A DNA stretch of 64,000 bases from Sphaerothrix epifaneia (GTDB taxonomy: Bacteria; Cyanobacteriota; Cyanobacteriia; Phormidesmidales; Phormidesmidaceae), in NCBI RefSeq assembly GCF_042788235.1, contig NZ_JBHZOL010000086.1, forward strand, positions 1-64,000, in the 5' to 3' direction. Positions within the stretch are counted from its first letter, which is position 1; each line of letters opens with the position of its first letter. Below are positions 17,647 to 26,675 of the stretch, piece by piece. The notes under the pieces were generated by a model. It had not been told where the DNA came from. It was given only the letters and a program-made list of their open reading frames with translations, and did no database searches. The position numbers were made by a program, and so were the translations under genes.

Positions 17647-17795
17647 AGTGTTTCGACCTGAATGCAAGATCGTGAGCAAAAGATAGTCAGAAATCCGTAT
17701 CGGTAAGGGTAGACATGGCTTTGAACCCTTTGATTTATGCTTCAAAAAAATTGATCTGCATCAGGATAGCGACGGTAACTTCAGTAGTTTCCCAT

Positions 17796-17825
17796 GCAAA
17801 AACAGGCCACGATTGCCATGGCCTG
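17796..17825 (-). terminator. Intrinsic terminator of the DUF4870 gene
   Basis: Read on the minus strand: 7-bp stem CAGGCCA/TGGCCTG around a 9-base loop, followed by TTTTTGC. It lies 33 bases beyond the DUF4870 stop codon. Confidence 0.8.
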
Positions 17826-17857
17826 CTAAACAATTTTGAAAGTATCTGTGAAATTAC

Positions 17858-18202
17858 TTAGAGAATGCGGAAGATAAACGGATAGCGATAAACCGTTTCG
17901 GGTGCCCGTAGCGCTTTGATAATCGCCAAAATCGGTAAAACAATCTGCACTACAAAAAGAATAGCCAGCAGCGGATAGCCAATCAGCACAAAGGTCAGCA
18001 GCCAAAAAATCAGACCGTATAGCCAAACATTGAAGTGAAAGTTAAGGGCTTCTTGAGCACTTTCTTTAACAATCGGGTCGCTGGAGACAAACCAAATTGC
18101 CAGCGGAATTCCGGCTGACAGCAGCAGGGCGCTAAAGAAGATAGAGCCGTGGCTGAGTCCAATTAAAAGCTTACGTTTATCGAGGTCGTAGCTATCTTGC
18201 AT
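17858..18202 (-). CDS. DUF4870 small membrane protein
   Basis: 114 residues with three membrane helices. Family pattern is clear: LIGLSHGSIFFSALLLSAGIPLAIW, the DPIVKESAQEALNFHFNVWLY block with the conserved QEALNF, and a long hydrophobic stretch ending VVQIVLPILAIIKALRAPE. The function of the family (Tic20-like fold, DUF4870) is not established. Stand-alone gene with its own terminator downstream. Confidence 0.9.
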   Translation of the reverse strand: MQDSYDLDKRKLLIGLSHGSIFFSALLLSAGIPLAIWFVSSDPIVKESAQEALNFHFNVWLYGLIFWLLTFVLIGYPLLAILFVVQIVLPILAIIKALRAPETVYRYPFIFRIL

Positions 18203-18394
18203 CCTAAAACTTCCTTGAATAATTTTTTCCTATCCTAGCGCTACTCTCTCACGCTGAAACTCTGTTAAAGGCCGTAAAATCCTCCCTTGTCAGCGGCGGC
18301 GGTTTAAGTTTGCCAAAGCTACCTAGAGCTAAATTTTTCCCCAACGGCTTGGTAACAGTTACGCAATGAGATGGCATCGTTAGAAAGCTTGGTA

Positions 18395-18484
18395 GGCTGG
18401 CTGTAGCCAGAAGGTTAGCCCCCTTCAATTGCTAAAAGTCGCTGACAGAAAGCTTTTCATTCTGCTTTCTGCCTTTAGCGATCA
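18395..18484 (-). repeat. R2 dispersed palindromic repeat, copy D
   Basis: On the minus strand reads GATCGCTAAAGGCAGAAAGC, AATGAAAAGCTTTCTGTCAG, CGACTTTTAGCAATTGAAG, then CTGGCTACAGCC. The blocks match copy B at 31704-31810 closely. Confidence 0.75.
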
Positions 18485-18489
18485 CAGCG

Positions 18490-20448
18490 TTAAGCCTCTT
18501 CACTCGCAGCAGGCGATCGCGACGAATCAGGGGTTAGCGGCACAGATGGAGAACTCGTAGGCGGCGCGGCTGGCGGCACAGATCCCTGAATCATTTGTCC
18601 GGCTTTGCCAATTAGGGCAGAAAGTTTGCCATCTTCAATCAGCGAGTTAATCAGCGCTAGGCCGCTAGTTGAAAGCAGCAGCTTGTTAATGTCTTGCAGG
18701 CCGCTATTGCTGCCGTTGCCATTAGCCCCCGGAAAGGCATAAATCTTGGCATCGCCAATTACGCCCGGTTGCGGTGCTAACGCCTGCAAGACCTCTGGTA
18801 GCTTATCGGCTAGCTGCGGCCAAATTTGGGCAATGACTTCGGCGGTGAGGTTGGGGGTGCTGATAGCGTTTTTGGCGGTAATGCGGGCTTGAATGCCCTC
18901 GGCTTCGGCTAACGCTTTGTCGCGTTCCGCTGCGGCTAGGGTACGGATGGCTTCAGCTTCAAGTTCAGCCGCCTGTCGGGCAATTTCGGCTTGGCGACGA
19001 CGACGGAATACGTCAATTTCAACCACGTTTTGATCAGCGATGCGGCGCTCTTGGGCTTCTCGCTCAGCGGCGATTACGGATAGTTGTTGTTCTCGTTGGG
19101 CTTTCTCAACGGCGGTGGCCGTGCCGACCGCTTCTTGGGCTTGGGCGCGCTCGGCTTCGGCGCTAAAGCGATCGCGCTCTCGCTGGGCAATGGCGATCGC
19201 AGCTTCTTGTTGCGCCACTTTTGATTCGCGCTCGGCTTCGGCTAGCTCTACTTGGGCTTTAAAGCTAGAGGCATCAACCGATTTTTTGCGATTGACTTCG
19301 GCAACTTCAGCTTCTTGCTTTTGCAGGGCTTGCGCCACTTTTAGCTGCTTTTGTCGTTCTTCGAGTTCAATGTCGGCGTCAATTTGGCTTTGCTGGACGC
19401 TGAGCTTGCGTTTAATCTCTTCTTCTTCGACCGATTTTTCTTGCAAAATTTTGGTGCGCTGGGTAGCTGCCGCCTCGCGGTCTTTAGATTCTTGAATTTC
19501 GCGTTGACGCTGGGCTTTGAGCGATTCAACTTCTAACTGTTGCGCCAGGTTGGCATCTTCTTTTTCTTGAGCAATTTGCAGCGATCGCTTTTCCGCATCT
19601 AGCTCTTTTTGCTCAATCGTTACCTGCGTAGCCAGTTCAACCTCTCGCTTTTGCTGAATTGAGCGCTGAATGGTTTCAGTCCGCAGCCGCACCCCTTGAG
19701 CGTCAAAGAAATTGTTGGTGTCGTAAGTGTCGCTTTCTTCAATTTCCGAGATGGCAATGTTGTTGAGCGTTAGCCCCACTTTTTTTAAGTCTGGCTCGAT
19801 CAGGTTCAGCACTTCTTGGGCAAAACCCAGCTTGTCTGAGTCAATTTCGGCTAACGTTTTCGTCTTAGCCGCCGCGCGAATGCCATCATCAGCCCGTTTT
19901 TCTAAGGCATTTTTGATGTCGTTGGGCGTAATTTTGCCCTGGTTTGAAAGCCGAGCTGCCGCCATCAGCACATCTTGCTCAGACGGGCTAATGCAAACAT
20001 AGAGCGTCACCCGCATGTCAGCCCGCAGGTAGTCTTGAGTCCGCACGGCTAGCTTGCCAGTGCGCTCCACATCAATAGAAATTTCGCGCAGTGGCACCCG
20101 TGTCAACTCATGGAATCCGGGCAGCACCACGCAACCACCATTGAGCACCACCCGTTTCTGCTTACGGATGACGCCACCCGTTTTGACAAAGGCTTCGTTG
20201 GTGGGCGTAATGACATATACCCGGGTGTAAGCCCACACAGCGGCTAGCAGCAGAATGATAATCGTCACCACCCCACCGGAGGCTAGCGCCCCTAGGCCGC
20301 CCAACTGCCCTAAGGTGGGTGTCGTCCCTACAGTAGCCAGTTGGGTTTCAGTCTGAGGCAAGTGCCTCCCTTCACCCGAGAAAGCTATCTCAGGTCGTTC
20401 AGTTTGGGGCAGGGTGGGTAAAGTTTGCAGCAGGGTCAACCAAAACAT
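18490..20448 (-). CDS. Flotillin/YqiK-like SPFH family protein
   Basis: 652 residues from ATG 20448; the longer frame from 20541 would overlap the upstream gene and lacks support. An N-terminal membrane helix (GGVVTIIILLLAAVWAYTRVYVI, about 60-82) leads into the SPFH/Band-7 domain (TPTNEAFVKTGGVIRKQKRV through ISEIEESDTYDTNNFFDAQG). A very long Glu/Ala/Gln/Arg-rich coiled coil (flotillin repeats) follows, then a hydrophobic C-terminal segment and a Pro/Ser-rich tail. Flotillins assemble membrane microdomain cages. The gene upstream encodes an NfeD/YqiJ-like protein, the usual flotillin partner, 46 bases away, so they form one operon. Confidence 0.92.
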   Translation of the reverse strand: MFWLTLLQTLPTLPQTERPEIAFSGEGRHLPQTETQLATVGTTPTLGQLGGLGALASGGVVTIIILLLAAVWAYTRVYVITPTNEAFVKTGGVIRKQKRVVLNGGCVVLPGFHELTRVPLREISIDVERTGKLAVRTQDYLRADMRVTLYVCISPSEQDVLMAAARLSNQGKITPNDIKNALEKRADDGIRAAAKTKTLAEIDSDKLGFAQEVLNLIEPDLKKVGLTLNNIAISEIEESDTYDTNNFFDAQGVRLRTETIQRSIQQKREVELATQVTIEQKELDAEKRSLQIAQEKEDANLAQQLEVESLKAQRQREIQESKDREAAATQRTKILQEKSVEEEEIKRKLSVQQSQIDADIELEERQKQLKVAQALQKQEAEVAEVNRKKSVDASSFKAQVELAEAERESKVAQQEAAIAIAQRERDRFSAEAERAQAQEAVGTATAVEKAQREQQLSVIAAEREAQERRIADQNVVEIDVFRRRRQAEIARQAAELEAEAIRTLAAAERDKALAEAEGIQARITAKNAISTPNLTAEVIAQIWPQLADKLPEVLQALAPQPGVIGDAKIYAFPGANGNGSNSGLQDINKLLLSTSGLALINSLIEDGKLSALIGKAGQMIQGSVPPAAPPTSSPSVPLTPDSSRSPAASEEA

Positions 20449-20494
20449 AGTCAGTAGCTCAAGTTTGTCTAGAAAAGCAATTAAAAAAGGCAGG

Positions 20495-21232
20495 TTATGG
20501 CTTTTGCGGAATGTCGCCCGCCAGCCACCGTTCTTGATCAAGGCTGTCTTGGGCGATCACCAGGTAGCTGCGCACTGTGCGATCGATCACGATCACATTT
20601 GCCCCTCGGCGTACAGTAATGTTGGCCCAGTCAGGGATGACAGCGCTGACTGTTACCAGGTTACGAGCGGCATCAATGACATCGACCTGACCAATTTTGC
20701 TGGAGCTTTCAAACGGCAAGGCGGCAGATACCACCCGCCCGACACAACCGATCAGGCGATCTTCACTGGCATCTTCGCTAAAAGCAGCAAAAACTTTGCC
20801 CACCGGACGCGAAACCAAGCTGCCTATTAGAAGCGCGATCGCCAGTGATAGCACTAGCACCCCACCCGCCCCAAAGCCCAGCGGTATTTGACCTGTGATT
20901 TCAGCGATCGCCACGTTAAGCAACCAACCGCCAAGTCCCCAAATGCTCAAATCTAGCGCCAGCAGCAAGATTAAAGGAGCACGACCAATGCCAAACCAGG
21001 CTAAAACCTGGCCTAAACTGAGTTCGCCGTCGCTATCGGCATCTAGATCGACGGGGTTGGTTTCAACGTCAGTGTCTAAATCAGCCTCAATATCCAGGTC
21101 AGCATCGAGGTCAACCTCCGTATCCACCTCTAGGTCATCGTCTCCCCCGCCCGACAAAATAACAAACAGAAACAGCAGAATCCCTGTCCCTAAAAATATC
21201 CAATAAGGCAGATTCGCAAGATCGAAAATCAT
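20495..21232 (-). CDS. YqiJ/NfeD-like membrane protein with OB-fold C-terminus
   Basis: 245 residues. The N-terminal helix (LPYWIFLGTGILLFLFVIL) is followed by a strikingly Asp-rich segment at about 32-70 ending in DADSDGELSLGQ, which has the spacing of an EF-hand loop. Two or three more helices follow (APLILLLALDLSIWGLGGWL; VLVLSLAIALLIGSLV), then a C-terminal OB-fold (DRLIGCVGRVVSAALPF to ANVIVIDRTVRSYLVIA). This is the DUF1449/YqiJ arrangement. Directly upstream of the flotillin gene; such pairs act together in membrane domain organisation. Confidence 0.87.
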   Translation of the reverse strand: MIFDLANLPYWIFLGTGILLFLFVILSGGGDDDLEVDTEVDLDADLDIEADLDTDVETNPVDLDADSDGELSLGQVLAWFGIGRAPLILLLALDLSIWGLGGWLLNVAIAEITGQIPLGFGAGGVLVLSLAIALLIGSLVSRPVGKVFAAFSEDASEDRLIGCVGRVVSAALPFESSSKIGQVDVIDAARNLVTVSAVIPDWANITVRRGANVIVIDRTVRSYLVIAQDSLDQERWLAGDIPQKP

Positions 21233-21301
21233 GACGGCTAGAAAACGATCACGCCCAACATAGCCGCAAATTATGTCTTTAGGCAGAAGCAGATAGCTTT
21301 T

Positions 21302-22936
21302 TTAACGATTGGGTTTGAAATCAATATGAGCAGGAATTTCAATATTGGCTTTGTCTAAAGCACCTTTGAGGCGACGGCGAAACTCACGCGCCACTACCCA
21401 CTGCTTTAGCGGCTGTGTCTTAATCCACACTCGAATCATCAAGCCCCGTTCATCAAACGCTTCTACCCCAAGAACCTCCGGCTGCGCCAAAATAGCTTCT
21501 TGCCACTGCGGATCTTGGCTCATGCTGTGAGCGACGCTTTGAATCAGCGCTAACATCTGGTCAACATTGGTGTGGTACCCCACCGGGATAAACAAATCAG
21601 CCCGTGACCAATGGCTAGAGTGATTGGCAATGAGCCGAATTTCGCTATTGGGAATAGACACCAGGCAACCTGCCTCATCGCGCAGTTGTGTAATCCGCAG
21701 GTTCATGTTTTCTACCAGTCCACGAATGCCTTGAATCGTCACCACATCGCCTACAGCGTACTGGTCTTCGAGGATGATAAAAAAGCCGTTAAACGTGTCT
21801 TTAATCAGGTCTTGGGCAGCTAGCGATAGCGCAACGCCGATGATGCTGGCTCCGGCAATCAGCGGCACAGTATTGATGCCAATGACGGACAATGCCAACA
21901 GGCTACCAATGGCAATACAGCTTAACGTCACCACACCCCGAATCACTCTAGAAATGGTGTTAATTCGCAGCCGTAGCCGCCGATTGATTTCGGGGCTGAG
22001 GTCATCTTCGCGGGCGATCGCAGAACTCAAGCGGCTAATCAGCGCGTAGCTCAGGCGAATGGCAACATAGGTTGCTAACGCCACAATCCCCACCTTGAAC
22101 GGAATTTCTAAGCTTTCCACCGTCCGCACTTGCACAATGCGGGTTTGCGGAAAGCGACTCAGGATCAGCAATAGGCCACTTGCCGCTAACCCTAGCTGAA
22201 TCAGTTGAAAACATCGCAGTTGAGCTTCAGTAAAATTCCACTGCTGGCGCTGGTTGAGCCAGGTTAGCAAAGGCAATGACAGCGAAAACTGAGTCCCCGC
22301 GAGGGCGGCTTTTTGCTGCCGCAGTTGCTTTTCCCAATGGTTTAGCACCCAGCAAAAAATTAGCAAACTCAAACCAATCAACACCGCCAGGGTAATTTGG
22401 CGCGTTAGGTAAGGCGGTTGACGCTCCCAACGCGATCGCTCTAAGCTTTCGGCAATCCGCTGCAAAATCATGTCTGCGGCTGTTGCCATATCTGCCCCCC
22501 GTAACTCAGCATCTAGCTGGGTCACGCTCATCAGGCGCACTAAGGGTTCGGAGCCGACGCCGAGATAAATTTCTGGAGCTTTACGCCCTAAGGGTTCGCT
22601 GGCTGCATTGGCATCGGGGGGTGCCCCCTCAGGTTGAACTCGAACTTCAGTTTGCAAACTCGGCGTTGACGCTTGCACGTAGCGATCGCGCACCTGTTGT
22701 AAAACTGCTTCAATCGCCCTGACGCGCCCTGCCAAATCTGAACGGGGAGCAGCCACCCGAAACGGACAGTAACCGTCTAAACGCACACAGGCTACTTCAA
22801 TTTGGATTGCCGCATCTTCAACTTGATTACGAGTCGGTAAGTTAATGTCTATCAGCGACTCTTGGGCTAGCCCAGGCAAAGCGAAAAAGAGCAGGCTAAA
22901 GCTGATTAACCATATCCAGAAGCGTTGGCGTTTCAT
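21302..22936 (-). CDS. MscS-family mechanosensitive ion channel
   Basis: 544 residues. A cleavable signal peptide (FWIWLISFSLLFFALPGLAQ) precedes a periplasmic domain of about 140 residues, then several helices and the MscS core: VVTLSCIAIGSLLALSVIGI-type pore region, the GASIIGVALSLAAQDLIKDT pore-lining helix end, the beta domain with EDQYAVGDVVTIQGIRGLVE and the cytoplasmic vestibule ending RRRLKGALDKANIEIPAHI. It releases solutes on hypo-osmotic shock. Upstream in transcription order of the YqiJ-flotillin pair by 69 bases, possibly the same transcript. Confidence 0.93.
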   Translation of the reverse strand: MKRQRFWIWLISFSLLFFALPGLAQESLIDINLPTRNQVEDAAIQIEVACVRLDGYCPFRVAAPRSDLAGRVRAIEAVLQQVRDRYVQASTPSLQTEVRVQPEGAPPDANAASEPLGRKAPEIYLGVGSEPLVRLMSVTQLDAELRGADMATAADMILQRIAESLERSRWERQPPYLTRQITLAVLIGLSLLIFCWVLNHWEKQLRQQKAALAGTQFSLSLPLLTWLNQRQQWNFTEAQLRCFQLIQLGLAASGLLLILSRFPQTRIVQVRTVESLEIPFKVGIVALATYVAIRLSYALISRLSSAIAREDDLSPEINRRLRLRINTISRVIRGVVTLSCIAIGSLLALSVIGINTVPLIAGASIIGVALSLAAQDLIKDTFNGFFIILEDQYAVGDVVTIQGIRGLVENMNLRITQLRDEAGCLVSIPNSEIRLIANHSSHWSRADLFIPVGYHTNVDQMLALIQSVAHSMSQDPQWQEAILAQPEVLGVEAFDERGLMIRVWIKTQPLKQWVVAREFRRRLKGALDKANIEIPAHIDFKPNR

Positions 22937-23562
22937 GCAGGGCAGGTGAAAGGGCGATCGCGTGCTTTTTTATTATCGGCTGAGCCTGCCGGGTTCGCGC
23001 TGCTAACGGCGGGGAATTGTTACGGGCTAGAGGTGTGCCGCCTCGGTTTCAAAGCTCAAAGTTTTAGGCGATTTGGGCAGATATGAGCGGTAGCTAAACA
23101 CACAGTTTGACCCGCTTTTGTGGGTGTTCTCTGCCAAGCGCTAGATGCCAACTAAAGCGCTTTTCTTCGATACTGCTTTGGGTAAACTCTCCATCCCTTA
23201 ACCTGCTATTTGCAGCAAAACAGTCTCGAATTGTGCCCCTTGTAAGGCGATGTTGCGTGAGTTGACGATTTTTTAGCTAAAAGGATGTTTTAAAAGGGTT
23301 AATCCGTGTGGCCAAGGCAACTCGAACCAGTTTTGAAGATGCCTCAAACGTCCATTTTACCGTAGAGGTTTATGGGTGGTGAGGGTAGCCCAATCTACGC
23401 TAGGAGACTTTTCAAACATCCTCTAAGCCTGGTTAAGTCAGTTTGACCAATCGACTGACAAACACGGTGAGCTTGATAGGCGATCGCTGAAACAGCGACA
23501 AGCTTGCCTTCCCACCCAGACCAGGCTACTAACCTTATTTCATCACTTGCCTGGAGGGCATT
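22937..23562. other. 626-bp intergenic region with MITE-like element
   Basis: Divergent promoters of the MscS channel and the GH13 gene. Contains the 142-bp inverted-repeat element at 23281-23422. The rest shows no ORF, RNA gene or repeat that I recognise. Confidence 0.5.
23281..23422. mobile_element. MITE-like element M1 with CTAA target duplication
   Basis: Imperfect terminal inverted repeats (AGGATGTTTTAAAAGG left; right end reads AGGATGTTTGAAAAGT on the other strand, 14 of 16 matching) bound 142 bp with no ORF. CTAA occurs directly outside each end (23277-23280 and 23423-23426). A related pair of ends lies at 25401-25565. Confidence 0.5.
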
Positions 23563-25215
23563 TTGGCTAATCTAGTTGAATTTAAATTGCTGGCTCCTTA
23601 CAACAAAGCAGCCATGCTGATTGGCACCTTCTCTGACTGGGAAGAGGTGCCGATGGAAAAAGGAGATGATGGTTACTTCCGCACTCAGGTTGAGCTAGCA
23701 GATGGCACTTACCAGTACAAATTCCGGCTGCAATCAAAAAGCTGGTTTTTTGACGCCGATGAATGGATCACGATTACCGATCCCTACGCGACGGATATTG
23801 ACGATGCCAGCCAAAATGGAATTGTTCGCATCAAAGACGGCAAACAGATTGTAGACGACTATGTTTGGCAAAACGATGATAAACCTTTGCCACCGGATCA
23901 TCAGCTTATTATCTACGAACTGCATGTTGGCGACTTTTCAGGTGGCGAAGACGACCCCTATCCGAGAGGATGTTATCAGCATGTCGTAGAAAAGTTAGAC
24001 TATCTATCGGAGTTGGGGATCAACGCTATTGAGCTAATGCCCGTTAAAGAATATCCGGGTGATTATAGTTGGGGCTATAACCCCCGCTACTACTTTGCAC
24101 CTGAGTCCAGCTACGGTAGCACCCAAGGCTTAAAAAAACTGATTGACGAATGCCACGGACGCGGTATTCGTGTCTTGATGGATGGCATTTACAACCACTC
24201 CGACACTGAATGTCCGCTCACCCAAATTGACCACGATTACTGGTACCATCACTCCCCCAAAGACGAAGAATACAACTGGGGCCCAGAATTTAACTACGAA
24301 TTTTACGACGAAAAATATGACCGCTTTCCGGCTCGGCAATTTGCTGGCGATGTCATCCGTTTTTGGGTACAGGAATACCACATCGACGGGGTGCGCTATG
24401 ATGCGGCGCGGCAGATTGAAAACTTTGATTTTCTCGGTTGGGTAACTGCTCAAGCCGAAGAATGGTCTGGCCCTAAACCTTTTTACAACGTGGCTGAATA
24501 TGTGCCCGAAAAGACAGAAGTCACAGGCTTAGAAGGCCCGATGGACGGGTTATGGCATTACAGCTTTTATTTCACGCTGCGCGATCACCTTTGTGACAAC
24601 CAGTTTGACCTAGAAAAACTCAAAGATGTGCTAGACTGCCGCCGCCAGGGCTACGCTGGAGCGGTGAATGTGGTTAACTTTTTGAACAATCACGACCACG
24701 ATTATTTAATGGGGGCACTTGGCGATCGCGAAATTTTAGACGACGCCGCCTTCAAACGCGCCCGCTTAGGCATTGCCTTGCTGATGACGGCAGTGGGGGT
24801 TCCTATGCTGTGGATGGGAGAAGAGTTTGGCGAATACCAGCACAAAACGATTGAGCCAAAGAAAATCGACTGGACGCTGCTCAAAAACGACTCTAATCGT
24901 CATTTGTTTGAGTACTACAAAGGCTTAATTTCTCTGCGCAAACAAAACCATGCCCTCTACGGAGAAAACATTGAGTTCTTTCACGAAAATCCAGAAGGTC
25001 GAATTTTTGCCTTCACTCGCTGGAATGATGAAGGGTCACGGGTTGCCGTGGTGGTTAACTTCTCCGATAACTTTTTAGCTGACTACGCTTTCCCTAACTT
25101 CCCAGCCGATGGCACCTGGCACGAGTGGACAGGTGACTATGACGTTGAGGTTCACGATGGTCAGCTCATTACAGATTTAGCTGAATTTGAGGCTAAGGTT
25201 TATGTTTGGCAATAG
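23563..25215 (+). CDS. GH13 alpha-amylase family enzyme with N-terminal CBM48-like domain
   Basis: 550 residues starting at TTG 23563, selected because a strong Shine-Dalgarno (GGAGGG) sits 6 bases upstream. Residues 1-90 form an early-set domain of the isoamylase/branching type (LLAPYNKAAMLIGTFSDWEE). The TIM barrel carries the GH13 regions: DGIYNHS, DGVRYDAARQ with nucleophile Asp280, acid/base Glu312 in NVAEYVPE, and NNHDHD with Asp378. A C-terminal beta domain ends the protein. Intracellular alpha-glucan enzyme (branching-like or maltooligosyl-type hydrolase); exact specificity not determined. An intrinsic terminator follows. Confidence 0.92.
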   Translation: MANLVEFKLLAPYNKAAMLIGTFSDWEEVPMEKGDDGYFRTQVELADGTYQYKFRLQSKSWFFDADEWITITDPYATDIDDASQNGIVRIKDGKQIVDDYVWQNDDKPLPPDHQLIIYELHVGDFSGGEDDPYPRGCYQHVVEKLDYLSELGINAIELMPVKEYPGDYSWGYNPRYYFAPESSYGSTQGLKKLIDECHGRGIRVLMDGIYNHSDTECPLTQIDHDYWYHHSPKDEEYNWGPEFNYEFYDEKYDRFPARQFAGDVIRFWVQEYHIDGVRYDAARQIENFDFLGWVTAQAEEWSGPKPFYNVAEYVPEKTEVTGLEGPMDGLWHYSFYFTLRDHLCDNQFDLEKLKDVLDCRRQGYAGAVNVVNFLNNHDHDYLMGALGDREILDDAAFKRARLGIALLMTAVGVPMLWMGEEFGEYQHKTIEPKKIDWTLLKNDSNRHLFEYYKGLISLRKQNHALYGENIEFFHENPEGRIFAFTRWNDEGSRVAVVVNFSDNFLADYAFPNFPADGTWHEWTGDYDVEVHDGQLITDLAEFEAKVYVWQ

Positions 25216-25310
25216 CCAGTTTCAACCCTAAATCTAGTAGAGCGCTATGTGCTAAATGCGTTAATGGCGATCGCAGCTTGTAGGGTCGCTGTTAGCCATT
25301 TTTTACCGAA

Positions 25311-25340
25311 GCCTGCTTTTCAGAGAGAAGCAGGCTTTTT
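25311..25340 (+). terminator. Intrinsic terminator of the GH13 gene
   Basis: Stem GCCTGCT/AGCAGGC with an 11-base loop, followed by five Ts (25336-25340), 95 bases after the GH13 stop. Confidence 0.85.
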
Positions 25341-25400
25341 ATGGATGAACTGACGGAGGAAGCAACCTAGAATTAAGGCAAAAAAGTGAACAGCCTCAAA

Positions 25401-25565
25401 GAATGTTTGAAAAGCCAAGGGTTATGATTTTATGCACTCATGACCTCCCTTATCCTCCCCCGCAAATGAGAATGAGGGAATCGACTCGGAAATCATCCTT
25501 AAAAAGGGGAATTTAGGGAGATCTAAATCGTTTTGCTACGCGGCAGATATCTTTTCAAATATTTT
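25401..25565. repeat. Possible second MITE-like element with M1-type ends
   Basis: Left end AGAATGTTTGAAAAG and, on the other strand, right end AAAATATTTGAAAAG match at 13 of 15 positions; the left end differs from the M1 end consensus by one base. The interior has no ORF. No clear target duplication was seen. Confidence 0.35.
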
Positions 25566-25610
25566 CTTACCGCGATCGCTTTTAACCTCAGCAAGGCTTA
25601 AAAGCGAAAG

Positions 25611-25648
25611 CCCAGAGAACAAACACCTGCAGGTGTAGTTTCTCTGGG
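25611..25648 (-). terminator. Long hairpin downstream of the minus-strand secreted-protein gene
   Basis: CCCAGAGAAC and GTTTCTCTGGG enclose a second palindrome ACACCTGCAGGTGT, giving a nearly continuous 38-base hairpin. On the minus strand it is followed by CTTTCGCTTTT. It lies 71 bases after the stop at 25719. Confidence 0.65.
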
Positions 25649-25718
25649 CGATAAAGTTCAGCTAAAAAACAAAGGCGTTTGCATCTTCATTAATTAGCTA
25701 AAGTCTCAGCTAAAAAGT

Positions 25719-26234
25719 TTAGCTTTCGATTTCACCAGGCTCTAATAAGCGCAAGAAGTAATCAACCCGGTCAATGTATCTTTCATCGTCCATAGCAGAA
25801 GCGTCAACTAAGCTATCGCGAATAGCTGCTTCAACTACCTGCTCGGCAGTAACATTGCCGATTTGATACTCACTGGTTAAGGTTTGAGCAGCAGGTACAC
25901 CATAGTCGCGCAAACCACCAGAGTAGGCGATGTAGGTTAGCTCAAAAGGTGTGACGATTCCTGCTAGAGAACTGTTGCCTCTGGCTTCATCGTCGTAGGT
26001 TTCTAAGTTGACGGGCTGCGTGTTAGCCTCATCTAGATTGGTGTCAGGAAACCGACCTTCAGGGGCTTCTTGCTCAAAGTTTTGCGTACCCTCACGGCTA
26101 CCATCGTTGTAGGTATCGAGGTTGACGGGTTGTGTATTACCCTGCTGGTTCATCTGAGCTTTTACAGCAGGCGCGATCGCTGCTGCTGCAATCAAAGCTG
26201 ACATTAAAGTCAAAGTTAAGCGTTTCATGGGCAA
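25719..26234 (-). CDS. Secreted hypothetical protein with duplicated NTQPVNL motif
   Basis: 171 residues. Signal peptide MPMKRLTLTLMSALIAAAAI with likely cleavage after VKAQ. The mature N-terminal part contains two copies of a 15-residue unit, NTQPVNLDTYNDGSREG and NTQPVNLETYDDEARG, about 40 residues apart, with acidic linkers. The C-terminal half (FELTYIAYSGGLRDYGVPAA to DDERYIDRVDYFLRLL) looks globular and helical. I do not recognise the family. Preceded by a promoter region of about 440 bases and followed by a strong hairpin, so it is a single-gene unit; probably periplasmic. Confidence 0.75.
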   Translation of the reverse strand: MPMKRLTLTLMSALIAAAAIAPAVKAQMNQQGNTQPVNLDTYNDGSREGTQNFEQEAPEGRFPDTNLDEANTQPVNLETYDDEARGNSSLAGIVTPFELTYIAYSGGLRDYGVPAAQTLTSEYQIGNVTAEQVVEAAIRDSLVDASAMDDERYIDRVDYFLRLLEPGEIES

Positions 26235-26675
26235 ATTCTCCGGCCTATAAAATAGATAAAAACAAAACAGTTTGAAAAGATAGAAATACTAGCTTATAAC
26301 TTCAAAAATAAAGACAGATAAGTTTAGTAGCGATCGCTTAGCAATCTAGCCCTTAACTTAAGCTGGCGAATCTCAAAGTTGTAAGTCAGTCAGTTCAAAT
26401 CCTTGACTGTCTCTCTATACTTACAAAAATTAGTAAAAGGTTAATCCTTCGTTTTGTAGAACTCCTGCAGCAGACTTTTCTGCCCTAAGGAATATCTAAT
26501 CAGCGATAGATTGCTGAGCAATTATAGCCAAGCCAGCATCCCTCAGCCCCTTTCTTAAGGGCTAAACCACTATCAGTAACTAAACTTTTGGGATCAACTC
26601 AAGTTCAAATCTATGCCGCTATAGAGCTGTTGCCCACCCACCCAGCAACGCATAAACGGCAAAACTACCAGACCT
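26235..26675. other. Intergenic stretch of about 440 bp
   Basis: Holds the promoter of the secreted protein and the 3' side of the zinc-ribbon gene. A+T-rich near 26240-26330. No repeat, RNA gene or ORF recognised. Confidence 0.5.

Noticed and set aside
18995..19540. Plus-strand Ser/Ala-rich frames antisense to the flotillin coiled coil
   Set aside because: The repetitive Glu/Ala codons of the flotillin gene create them.
26355..26415. tRNA-like segment (GTTCAAATCC) near 26395
   Set aside because: No matching acceptor, D or anticodon stems around it; cannot be folded by eye into a tRNA.
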